DNA of 64,000 nucleotides from assembly GCF_020042665.1 (NCBI RefSeq), contig NZ_CP083376.1:3508001-3572000 (forward strand), in the 5' to 3' direction. The DNA is from Pseudoxanthomonas sp. X-1. Lineage in GTDB: Bacteria; Pseudomonadota; Gammaproteobacteria; Xanthomonadales; Xanthomonadaceae. The position numbers and the translations under genes were made by a program. The notes below the pieces were generated by a model. The model was not told the DNA's origin and ran no database searches. It saw nothing but the letters and a program-made list of their open reading frames with translations. Below, in pieces: positions 37,224 through 45,070 of this stretch (the stretch's first letter is position 1; the number at the start of each line of letters is the position of its first letter).

Positions 37224-38444
37224 ATGTCAGCCGTCATCCCGCCCCCGCGCGACACATCGCCCCTCGATTGCGCCGCGTCCACCGCGCCGCTTGCGGTCAA
37301 CGAGACCCTGCGGCTGGAGACGCTGCACGCCTACGCGATCCTGGACACCCCGCGCGAGGCCGCCTTCGACGACATCACCAGCCTGGCCGCGCTGATCTGC
37401 AATGCGCCGATGGCGCTGATCAGCCTGGTCGACGCCGACCGCCAGTGGTTCAAGAGCGAGGTCGGCATGGGCGCGCAGCAGACCCCGCTGCACTCGTCCA
37501 TCTGCGCCCACGCGATCCTGGAGGACGAGGTGCTGGTGGTCGAGGACACGCTGGCCGAGCCGCGCTTCGCCTGCAATCCGCTGGTCAGCGGCGAGCCCTA
37601 CCTGCGCTTCTACGCCGGCGCGGTGCTGCGCAGCTCCGACGGCCTGCCGCTGGGCTCGCTGTGCGTGCTGGACACCATGCCCCGCACCATCGCACCGCGC
37701 CAGCTCGAGGCCCTGCAGGCGCTCGCGCGCCAGACCATGGCCCTGATGGAACTGCGCCGCACCCTGGCCCTGGCGCAGGAAGCCAACCATTACCGCGCCC
37801 GGCTGATGGCCATCGCCGGCCACGACCTCAAGGCGCCGCTGCGCAGCGCCGGCTACGCGCTGGAAAAGCTGCGCCGCACCCTGCCCGGCGATGCCCCCGC
37901 CCTGCCCGCGCTGGACGACGCGCGCGCCGCACTGGGTCAGATCGGCCGCGGCTTCGACCAGCTGGCCAGCCTGGCGATCGCCGGCGGCGATGACGCCCGC
38001 CCCGACCTGATCGACCTGCCGCTGCAGGACGTGATCGACGACATCCTGGCCACCTGGCGCCGCCCGGCGCAGCAGCGCGGCCTGCGCCTGCGCAACGTGC
38101 CCACCGCCCTGCGCGTGCGCAGCCACCGCACCCTGCTGTCCACGCTGCTGGGCAACCTGCTCGGCAACGCGGTCAAGTACACGGACACCGGTTCGGTGCT
38201 GATCGGCTGCCGCCGCCTGGGCGACCGCGTGTCGGTCGAGGTGCTCGACACCGGCGTGGGCATGGACGCGCACGACGCGCGCGAGATCTTCAGCGCCTTC
38301 CGCCAGGCCGATCCGCATGGCGAGGGACTGGGCCTGGGACTGTGGATCGTCAGCCGGACCGCGCAGACCCTGGGGTATCCGGTGGAGGTGCAGACGCGCA
38401 AGGGGCGCGGGAGCCGCTTTCGGGTCGTGTTGCCGCTGGCCTGA
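37224..38444 (+). CDS. GAF-domain sensor histidine kinase
   Basis: A 406-residue cytoplasmic kinase from ATG 37224 (MSAVIPPPRDTSPLDCAAST). The GAF domain (about 25-170) begins ETLRLETLHAYAILDTPREA and contains WFKSEVGMGAQQTPLHSSIC, a pattern common in small GAF proteins. The HisKA H-box is IAGHDLKAPLRSAGYAL and the ATPase part has N-box LLGNLLGNAVKYTDTG, G1 DTGVGMD and G2 GEGLGLGLWIVS. No membrane helix and no adjacent response regulator, so it is an orphan kinase by position. It is divergent from the copper cluster. Confidence 0.92.
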   Translation: MSAVIPPPRDTSPLDCAASTAPLAVNETLRLETLHAYAILDTPREAAFDDITSLAALICNAPMALISLVDADRQWFKSEVGMGAQQTPLHSSICAHAILEDEVLVVEDTLAEPRFACNPLVSGEPYLRFYAGAVLRSSDGLPLGSLCVLDTMPRTIAPRQLEALQALARQTMALMELRRTLALAQEANHYRARLMAIAGHDLKAPLRSAGYALEKLRRTLPGDAPALPALDDARAALGQIGRGFDQLASLAIAGGDDARPDLIDLPLQDVIDDILATWRRPAQQRGLRLRNVPTALRVRSHRTLLSTLLGNLLGNAVKYTDTGSVLIGCRRLGDRVSVEVLDTGVGMDAHDAREIFSAFRQADPHGEGLGLGLWIVSRTAQTLGYPVEVQTRKGRGSRFRVVLPLA

Positions 38445-38457
38445 GACGAGGTTCCAG

Positions 38458-38976
38458 ATGGTCCGCCTGCATGCTCCTCGCCGCCCTGCCCTGGCCGCCG
38501 CGTTCCTCGGCCTTGCACTGACGACCGCATCGCTCTGGGGCCAGACCCCGGGGCTCACCGCGTCGGCAACTCCGCGAGCGCTTCCGGATGTCGCGCTGCC
38601 ACCGGAGCTGGATCGCGTGCTTCGCGACTACGAGCGCGCATGGCGCGCGGGCGATGCCGCGGCGCTCGCCAGACTGTTCACCGAGGACGGATTCGTTCTG
38701 CAGAGCAACCGCCCGCCCGCTCGGGGCTGGCGCGACATCGAGGCGGCCTATGCCGGGCAAGGCGGCAGTCCGCTGCGCCTGCGCGCGCTCGCCTTCGCCG
38801 CGGAGGGAACGACCGGCTACATCATCGGCGCCTACGGCTATGGCGATGCGCCTGGCGACACGGGCAAGTTCACGCTGACCCTGCGCCGGGCGGCCGGTGG
38901 ACCGTGGCGGATCTTCTCGGACATGGACAACGCGGGTGCGGCGCCGCCCGGGAGCCGGCCCGATACGGCGCCGTGA
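38458..38976 (+). CDS. Exported SnoaL/DUF4440-like (NTF2-fold) protein
   Basis: A 172-residue protein with a signal peptide (MVRLHAPRRPALAAAFLGLA). The mature part has an NTF2-like fold: VLRDYERAWRAGDAAALARL, FTEDGFVLQSNRPPARGWRD, IEAAYAG, and GKFTLTLRRAAGGPWRIFSD. Such domains bind small molecules or act in ketosteroid-isomerase-like reactions; the substrate is unknown. It follows the kinase by 13 bases and may share its transcript. Confidence 0.8.
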   Translation: MVRLHAPRRPALAAAFLGLALTTASLWGQTPGLTASATPRALPDVALPPELDRVLRDYERAWRAGDAAALARLFTEDGFVLQSNRPPARGWRDIEAAYAGQGGSPLRLRALAFAAEGTTGYIIGAYGYGDAPGDTGKFTLTLRRAAGGPWRIFSDMDNAGAAPPGSRPDTAP

Positions 38977-39187
38977 ACGGTCCGTCGGAAGGGCTGGAGA
39001 TGCGCGCTCCCTGACCGTCCGTGCATCGCCACGCCGAGGAAGAACACGCTCTGGCGACCTGCCCCCGCCCGAAAGGAAATCCGCCAACGCCACGCCACCT
39101 TGCGTGCCATCGCGCGCGCCTGGCCCCTCGCCGTGCCTTGCGGGGACCCGAGCGCGACAGCACGGGCGAAGAGTGAAGTCCCTGGAG

Positions 39188-39203
39188 TCCCGCTTTCGCG
39201 GGA
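39188..39203. repeat. REP palindrome, TCCCGC type
   Basis: TCCCGC-TTTC-GCGGGA followed by ATGACG, in the gap between the NTF2-like gene and cysB (converging stops). It shares arms and the trailing GAATGACG with the copy at 51954. Confidence 0.7.
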
Positions 39204-39240
39204 ATGACGACCTGGAGGTAGCGCGCGCCCGCGCGGCCCC

Positions 39241-40224
39241 TCAGCTGGTGATGGTCTGGGTCAACGCTTCCCACGTCGGCGGCACCGGCCAATCCGCCTC
39301 GCGGTTGCCGTCCATCACCTGCCGCAGGTCGCGCTTGTCGATCTGCGGCGCCAGCACATGCACCAGATCCAGGGCGTAGTCGCGCAGCACCCGCTCGCGC
39401 GGGAGCACCGCCCAGGCGATGCACTCGCTGATCTCCGGCGGCGCCGGCCAGGCGCGCAGGTCGGCGTCGCCGGCGTTGACCGCCATCTCGGCCAGCAGGC
39501 CCACGCCCATGCCGGTACGCACGTAGGTCTTGATCAGGTCCGCATCCAGCGCGGTGAGCGCGATGTTGGGCTCCAGGCCGGCCTGCACGAAGGCGCGCTG
39601 CAGCGACGAGCCGGGCCGGGTGGAGGATTCGTAGCTGATCAGCGGCTGGCCGGAGAGCGCGGCCAGATCGGGCGCGGCGCCCTTGCGGTCCAGCGCGTGC
39701 CCGCGCGGCACCACCACCAGGCGGCGCCAGCGGTACAGCGGCACCGCCAGGCCGGCCGCCGGCGTATCGCCGGAGGTGCTGATCACTGCCATGTCGGCAT
39801 CGCCCTGGCCCAGCAGGTCCAGCGCGTCGGCCTCGGCGGCCTGCTGCAGGTGCACGCTGACCTGCGGATAGGCGCGCTTGATCTGCGCCACCGCGTGCGG
39901 CAGCACGAAGCGCGACTGGGTGTGGGTGGTGGCCAGCACCAGCTGGCCCTGGCTCTCGCGACGCTGGTTGGCCGCGTAGGTGCGGATGTTGTTGGCCTCG
40001 GACAGCACGGCGCGCGCGCGCTGGATGACTTCCACGCCGGCCGGCGTCACCGATTCAAGACTGCGGCCCTTGCGCACGAACAGCAGGAAGCCCAGCTCGT
40101 CCTCCAGCTGCTTGAGCTGCTTGGACAGGCCCGGCTGGGTGGCGTGCACGCGCGCGGCCGCCAGGGTGATGTTGAAGTCGGCGTCGGCGATGGCGACCAG
40201 ATAGCGGAGCTGGGTCAGGGTCAT
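39241..40224 (-). CDS. cysB: LysR-family regulator CysB
   Basis: A 327-residue regulator from ATG 40224 (MTLTQLRYLVAIADADFNIT). The winged HTH is TLAAARVHATQPGLSKQLKQ and LEDELGFLLFVRKGRSLESV; the effector domain has TTHTQSRFVLPHAVAQIKRA, which aligns with the sulfate/acetylserine-binding segment of CysB/Cbl, then QGDADMAVISTSGD. CysB activates sulfate assimilation genes when N- or O-acetylserine signals sulfur shortage. It is divergent from cysG-cysK with a LysR-type palindrome between them. A longer in-frame start at 40329 is rejected. Confidence 0.92.
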   Translation of the reverse strand: MTLTQLRYLVAIADADFNITLAAARVHATQPGLSKQLKQLEDELGFLLFVRKGRSLESVTPAGVEVIQRARAVLSEANNIRTYAANQRRESQGQLVLATTHTQSRFVLPHAVAQIKRAYPQVSVHLQQAAEADALDLLGQGDADMAVISTSGDTPAAGLAVPLYRWRRLVVVPRGHALDRKGAAPDLAALSGQPLISYESSTRPGSSLQRAFVQAGLEPNIALTALDADLIKTYVRTGMGVGLLAEMAVNAGDADLRAWPAPPEISECIAWAVLPRERVLRDYALDLVHVLAPQIDKRDLRQVMDGNREADWPVPPTWEALTQTITS

Positions 40225-40293
40225 CTGCGGAAGATCGCTGGCAAGGTACGGCGCGTGGGGAGATGAATGTACGTGTTCCGGCCGGCAGCGCTT

Positions 40294-40308
40294 ATAACGT
40301 AGGGTTAT
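40294..40308. promoter_or_regulatory. Candidate LysR-type operator between cysB and cysG
   Basis: ATAAC-GTAGG-GTTAT is an inverted repeat with exact T-N11-A spacing, preceded by GC so that GCTTAT is also present, with ATAAGC again at 40341. The complement contains ATAACCCT, which occurs in the cysD-cysJ region too. A CysB autoregulatory and cysG-activating site is the simplest reading. Confidence 0.55.
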
Positions 40309-40385
40309 CTGAACGCAGCGGCAAGTCATTTCCGATGGTCATAAGCGGCGCGTAGCGTCGTGCTCCTCTCGACCCGGACCCGCCC

Positions 40386-41837
40386 GTGAGCGCTGCGCTG
40401 TTTCCCCTGTTCGCCGACCTGCGTGGCCGCGCCGTCCGCGTGGTCGGCGGCGGTGCGGTGGCCGAGCGCAAGGTCGAGGCCCTGCTCCATGCCGGCGCCC
40501 TCCCCCACGTGGGCGCACCGACGCTGACCCCGCGCCTGGCGCAATGGGCCGAGCAGGCGCGCATCGCCTGGCAGCCAGGCAGCTTCAGGCCGGACTGGCT
40601 GGACGGGATGTGGCTGGTGATCGCGGCCACCGACGAGGGCGAGGTCAACCGGGCCGTCGCCGCCGAAGCCGCATCGCGCCGCTTGCTCGCCAACGTGGTC
40701 GACGACGCCGAGCTGTCCAGCTTCCAGGTGCCGGCCCTGGTCGAGCGCGGCGCCCTGCAGATCGCCATTTCCAGCGGCGGCCATGCGCCGATGGTGGCGC
40801 GCCACATCCGCCGGCAGCTGGAGACGCTGCTGGACGACTCCTGGGGGTCGCTGGTTGCCCTGCTCGGCCGGCAGCGCGCCCGCATCCGCGCCCGCTTCCC
40901 CGAGATGGGCGCGCGCCGCCGCTTCTTCGAGCAGCTGCTCGCCGGCGCCGTCCCGCGCCTGCTGCGCCAGCGCCAGGACGCGGCCGCCGAGACCGAGCTG
41001 CAGCGCGTGCTGTCCAGCGCCGCCCAGGCCCCCGCCGGCACCGTCACGCTGGTCGGCGCCGGCCCGGGCGATGCCGGCCTGCTCACGCTCAACGCGCTGC
41101 GCGCGATGAACGAGGCCGACGTGATCCTGCACGACCGCCTGGTCAGCGCCGAGGTGCTGGCGATGGCGCGTCGCGACGCCACCCGCATCGAGGTCGGCAA
41201 GTCCGCCCAGGGCCACAGCACGCACCAGGACCAGATCCACGCGCTGATGCTCGAGCACGCCCGCGCCGGACGGCGCGTGGTGCGGCTCAAGGGCGGCGAT
41301 CCGTTCGTGTTCGGCCGCGGCGGCGAGGAGCTGGAATTCCTCAAGGCCCACGGCATCGCCTTCGAGGTGGTGCCGGGCATCACCGCCGCGCTGGCCTGCG
41401 CGGCGTATTCGGGCATCCCGCTGACCCACCGCGACCATGCGCAAGGCCTGCGCCTGGTGACCGCGCACTGCCGCGACTCCCTGGATACGCTGGACTGGCA
41501 GGCGCTGGCGCAGGAACGCCAGACCCTGGCGGTCTACATGGGCGTGGCCGGGCTGGAAGCCTTCCGCGAGCGCCTCATCGCCCACGGGCGCGCCGCCGCC
41601 ACGCCGTTCGCGCTGGTCGAGAACGGCTCGCGCCGCACGCAGCGCGTGATCACCGGCACCCTGGCCGACCTGCCCGAGACCGCGCGCCACCACCAGGTGC
41701 GCTCGCCGGCTTTGCTGATCCTGGGCGAGGTCGCCGCGCTGGCGCACACGCTGCACTGGCACGGCGATGCGCCACTGCCGGCGCCCGCACCACATTCCGA
41801 CAACACCGACGCGCCCACGCTGTCGCGCGCCGCCTGA
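40386..41837 (+). CDS. cysG: Siroheme synthase (trifunctional)
   Basis: A 483-residue CysG, starting at a GTG. The N-terminal precorrin-2 dehydrogenase/ferrochelatase has [20 protein letters not shown] (NAD site), [20 protein letters not shown] and [19 protein letters not shown]. The C-terminal uroporphyrinogen-III methyltransferase (from about 218) has [49 protein letters not shown] and [20 protein letters not shown]. It makes siroheme for CysI. Only a weak ribosome-binding site precedes the GTG. cysK follows after 33 bases. Confidence 0.96.
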   Translation: MSAALFPLFADLRGRAVRVVGGGAVAERKVEALLHAGALPHVGAPTLTPRLAQWAEQARIAWQPGSFRPDWLDGMWLVIAATDEGEVNRAVAAEAASRRLLANVVDDAELSSFQVPALVERGALQIAISSGGHAPMVARHIRRQLETLLDDSWGSLVALLGRQRARIRARFPEMGARRRFFEQLLAGAVPRLLRQRQDAAAETELQRVLSSAAQAPAGTVTLVGAGPGDAGLLTLNALRAMNEADVILHDRLVSAEVLAMARRDATRIEVGKSAQGHSTHQDQIHALMLEHARAGRRVVRLKGGDPFVFGRGGEELEFLKAHGIAFEVVPGITAALACAAYSGIPLTHRDHAQGLRLVTAHCRDSLDTLDWQALAQERQTLAVYMGVAGLEAFRERLIAHGRAAATPFALVENGSRRTQRVITGTLADLPETARHHQVRSPALLILGEVAALAHTLHWHGDAPLPAPAPHSDNTDAPTLSRAA

Positions 41838-41870
41838 TCCCACGCTTCGCAACGAAAGAGACCTCTTCGC

Positions 41871-42830
41871 ATGGCCATCTACGACAACATCCTGGATACC
41901 ATCGGCCGCACCCCGGTGGTCAAGCTCCATCGCCTCGCGCCGGCGCACGCCACCGTGTATGCGAAGGTCGAGTCGTTCAATCCCGGCGGCTCGGTCAAGG
42001 ACCGCCTGGCCTTGGCGATCATCCTCGACGCCGAGGCCCGCGGCCTGATCAAGCCCGGCGACACCGTGGTCGAGGCCACCTCGGGCAACACCGGCGTGGC
42101 GCTGGCGATGGTCTGCGCGGCGCGCGGCTACAAGTTCGTGGCCACGATGGTGGAGACCTTCTCCATCGAGCGCCGCAAGCTGATGCGCGCCTACGGCGCC
42201 AAGGTCATCCTCACCCCGGCCGCCGAGCGCGGCAGCGGCATGGTGCGCAAGGCCAGGGAACTGGCCGAGCAGCACGGCTGGTTCCTGGCCAGCCAGTTCG
42301 CCAATCCGGCCAACCCGGCCTATCACCGCAACACCACCGGGCCCGAGATCCTGCGCGACTTCGCCGGCCAGCGCCTGGACTTCTTCGTCACCGGCTGGGG
42401 CACCGGCGGCACCCTGACTGGCGTGGGCGAAGTGCTCAAGGTCGCGCGCCCGGACACCAGGATCATCGCCACCGAGCCGGCCGGCGCGGCGCTGCTGAAG
42501 GGCGATGAGTGGAAGCCGCACAAGATCCAGGGCTGGACCCCGGACTTCGTGCCGGAAGTGCTCAACCGCGAGGTCTACGACGAGCTGTACACCGTCACCG
42601 ACGAGCGCGCGATCGAGACCTCGCGCCGGCTGGCGGCCGAGGAAGGCATCTTCGTCGGCATCTCCGCCGGCGCCACCCTGGCCACCGCGCTGGAAGTGGC
42701 CGAGAAGGCCGTGCCGGGCTCGGTGATCCTGGCGATGCTGCCGGACACCGGCGAGCGCTACTTCTCCACGCCGCTGTTCGCCGACATCAACGAAGGCAGC
42801 GACGACGACTGGCTGGCCGGGCTGCCCTGA
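41871..42830 (+). CDS. cysK: Cysteine synthase A (O-acetylserine sulfhydrylase)
   Basis: A 319-residue PLP enzyme. FNPGGSVKDRLALAI holds the PLP lysine, TSGNTGVALAMVCAARGYKF the substrate loop, GWGTGGTLTGVGEVL the phosphate-binding glycine loop, and GISAGATLATALEVAEK the C-terminal part. It joins sulfide and O-acetylserine to give cysteine, the last step of the pathway encoded in this window. GAAAGAGA precedes the ATG. A strong hairpin terminator follows. Confidence 0.96.
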   Translation: MAIYDNILDTIGRTPVVKLHRLAPAHATVYAKVESFNPGGSVKDRLALAIILDAEARGLIKPGDTVVEATSGNTGVALAMVCAARGYKFVATMVETFSIERRKLMRAYGAKVILTPAAERGSGMVRKARELAEQHGWFLASQFANPANPAYHRNTTGPEILRDFAGQRLDFFVTGWGTGGTLTGVGEVLKVARPDTRIIATEPAGAALLKGDEWKPHKIQGWTPDFVPEVLNREVYDELYTVTDERAIETSRRLAAEEGIFVGISAGATLATALEVAEKAVPGSVILAMLPDTGERYFSTPLFADINEGSDDDWLAGLP

Positions 42831-42858
42831 GCCCGGCGCTCAGCGTCAGGAATGCACG

Positions 42859-42883
42859 AACGGGCCGCTCAATGCGGCCCGTT
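42859..42883. terminator. Bidirectional hairpin terminator between cysK and the GDPD gene
   Basis: AACGGGCCGC (42859-42868) and GCGGCCCGTT (42874-42883) form a perfect 10-bp stem with loop TCAAT. The loop contains the GDPD stop codon on the minus strand (TCA at 42869-42871). T-rich ends on either side are short. Confidence 0.7.
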
Positions 42884-43789
42884 GTCCGTGGTCGGCACGT
42901 AGGCCTTGAGCGTCTGCGCCGCGCACTTGGGATGGTTGGTCACCAGCACGTCGGCGTAGTGGGCATCGATGTAGTCGACGTAGGCCTTGCAGCCCTGCTT
43001 GGCGACCTTGGCGTTCAAGGCCGCGTTGTCCTCGGCCTCGCCGTCGATCACGTCGGTCACCAGCACCGCGCCGGCGGTCTTGGCGTAGCCGAAGACCTTG
43101 TTCTTCGAATCCTGCGGCACGTACATCGCCAGCGGCCGGCCAGCGGCGATGCGCTTGTAGTAGTTCGCGTCGGACTGGGTCTTGATCAGCACCGCCACCA
43201 GGGCGCCGTCGGCGTTGGCCAGCGCCTCGGCGGCCGCGCCGCGCTCGAAGGTCAGCAGGATCACGCGGTTCTGCAGCTTGCGCTCGCGCAGCAGCGGCGC
43301 GAGCGTGGCGACCCGGGTGTTCTTCAGGTCGATCATCAGGATCACGTCGGGCACACCGGCGGCCCAGTCCAGGACCTTGGTCAGGCGCGGCAGCGCCTCG
43401 TCGGTCGGCTTGCCGTGACCGTCCTTGAGCCTGACCGCGTCCAGCGCCTGGCTGGTCTGCGCCTTGATCGGGCCGGTGCCGGTGGTGGTGCGGTCCAGGG
43501 TGTCGTCGTGCAGCAGGTAGAGCACGCCGTCCTGGCTGGCGGCCAGGTCCATCTCCACGCCGATCTGGTGGTTGGCCACCTGCTGCATCTGCACCAGGCT
43601 GTTCTCGGCGCCGTCGGCGCTAGCGCGGCCGCGATGGGCCACGATCAGCGGGCGCTGGCTCAGCCGCATCTGCGGCACCTCGGCGCCCTGGCGGCGGCTC
43701 TGCGCCAGCGCGGGCGCGGCCATCAGCAGGGCCAGCACGGTCAGCGACAGGGCGCGCAGGGGACGGGGGGATGCGAGGTTGGCAGGCAT
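42869..43789 (-). CDS. Exported glycerophosphodiester phosphodiesterase
   Basis: A 306-residue GDPD with a signal peptide (LRALSLTVLALLMAAPALAQ). Catalytic features: IVAHRGRASADGAENSLVQM (His, Arg, Glu), VEMDLAASQDGVLYLLHDDT (Glu, Asp, His-Asp) and ILMIDLKNT. It hydrolyses glycerophosphodiesters to glycerol-3-phosphate and an alcohol in the periplasm or outside. AAGGAG lies across the end of the nucleoside permease gene five bases away, so it is the coupled last gene of the purine operon. Confidence 0.9.
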   Translation of the reverse strand: MPANLASPRPLRALSLTVLALLMAAPALAQSRRQGAEVPQMRLSQRPLIVAHRGRASADGAENSLVQMQQVANHQIGVEMDLAASQDGVLYLLHDDTLDRTTTGTGPIKAQTSQALDAVRLKDGHGKPTDEALPRLTKVLDWAAGVPDVILMIDLKNTRVATLAPLLRERKLQNRVILLTFERGAAAEALANADGALVAVLIKTQSDANYYKRIAAGRPLAMYVPQDSKNKVFGYAKTAGAVLVTDVIDGEAEDNAALNAKVAKQGCKAYVDYIDAHYADVLVTNHPKCAAQTLKAYVPTTDNGPH

Positions 43790-43793
43790 GGTG

Positions 43794-44813
43794 TCACTCC
43801 TTCGGCACGCCGTGCGACCACGCCTCCCAGTGCGTCAGGATGGCCTCGGTCAACGCATGCCCGACTCGGTAGGCGTTGTGGGTCGATGGCAGGAAGCCAC
43901 CGGACTTGGCCGACAGCGAGACGCCCACGTCCTGTCCTGGCGCCTCGCGGTCGAAATTGGAGGCCGTGCGCAGCAGGGCGATGCGGTCGAACTGCAGCCT
44001 GCCCGCCTCGGCTCCCCGCTTGAGCGCGGTCAGGGTGGCATTGTCCTCCATCTGGGTGATGCAGTAGCGACCGCGCCCGCCGGTGGTCAGCTGCACGTAA
44101 GCCTCCATCGCCGCGGCGATGAGGCTGCCGTGCCAGTAGGTGTCGCTGGTCAGGCTGTCGCAGATGCTCACCGCCGGCGCGGCGCGCGCGGCCGGCTGCG
44201 GATACTGCAGGCGATAGGCCGCGGCCGCGTCGCTGTCTTCCAGCGCCACGCCGGCGCTCAGGGCGTAGGCCTTCCGCAGCAGGGTCTCGTCGAGCTGGAA
44301 CACCTCGGTCCCGGTGCGGTGCTCGACCTGCTGCCCGGGCGCGTTGGCGCCGAGCATCAGCAGGTTGGACGACCAGCCGGCCGGCTGCTGGCGCGGGTCG
44401 ACCGCGCGCATCAGCCCGCCATCGATGGCCAAGCGGGCCCAGTGCGCCGAGCCCAGCGTGCCCTGCTCCGGCGCGACGCCGCCGATGCCGGCGATCAGGA
44501 CATAGGTGCGGCGCAGGTCGAAGCGCGGCGAGGCCACCAGCGCGGCGACCGAACTGGCCGCATTGGCCAGGCCCATGTCGGTGGTCATCAGGCACAGCCC
44601 GGCGGGCGTGCAGTCCACGGTCGGATACCTGGGCGACAGGCCCGGCACGGGCACCTGCGTCTGGAAGCGCTCGGCCTCGCGCCAGGGCGCTGCCTCCGGC
44701 GCGAACATGGTGATCACCAGCACCTTGGGCGCCAGCGGCTTCTGCGCGAACGCCGGCGTGGCGCACAGGCAAAGCAGCGCCGGCAGCAGGAACTTGCTCA
44801 GGGAACGGAACAT
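43794..44813 (-). CDS. Purine nucleoside permease (NUP family), exported
   Basis: A 339-residue protein from ATG 44813 with a signal peptide (MFRSLSKFLLPALLCLCATP). The mature protein has family segments KVLVITMFAPEAAPWREAER, TDMGLANAASSVAALVASPR, VLIAGIGGVAPEQGTLGSAH and SDTYWHGSLIAAAMEAYVQL, ending SGGFLPSTHNAYRVGHALTE. NUP (first described from Candida) relates to the nucleoside phosphorylase fold; the bacterial members are soluble exported proteins, so binding or phosphorolysis of nucleosides is as likely as transport. It lies in the operon between the TonB receptor and GDPD. Confidence 0.85.
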   Translation of the reverse strand: MFRSLSKFLLPALLCLCATPAFAQKPLAPKVLVITMFAPEAAPWREAERFQTQVPVPGLSPRYPTVDCTPAGLCLMTTDMGLANAASSVAALVASPRFDLRRTYVLIAGIGGVAPEQGTLGSAHWARLAIDGGLMRAVDPRQQPAGWSSNLLMLGANAPGQQVEHRTGTEVFQLDETLLRKAYALSAGVALEDSDAAAAYRLQYPQPAARAAPAVSICDSLTSDTYWHGSLIAAAMEAYVQLTTGGRGRYCITQMEDNATLTALKRGAEAGRLQFDRIALLRTASNFDREAPGQDVGVSLSAKSGGFLPSTHNAYRVGHALTEAILTHWEAWSHGVPKE

Positions 44814-45070
44814 GCGGGCTCCGGTGTGAGGGATGACGGGAAGGACGCCCGGACCGCACAAGCGGCTCCGAACGTCAAAAGTGGACGCGACAGCCTCATG
44901 CGCGGCCACCGCGTGGGGCAATCAGCAGATGTCGGGCGCGTGGGATGGCCCCGCGCCAAGCCTACCGCCCCGCACGCGGGGCGACAGACGCGAGGTCCGC
45001 GGGGCCAGGCCCCGCGGACGATGGCGCGCGCAGCGCGGACCCTCGTCCGCGGCCGCGCGATCCGGCGGTG

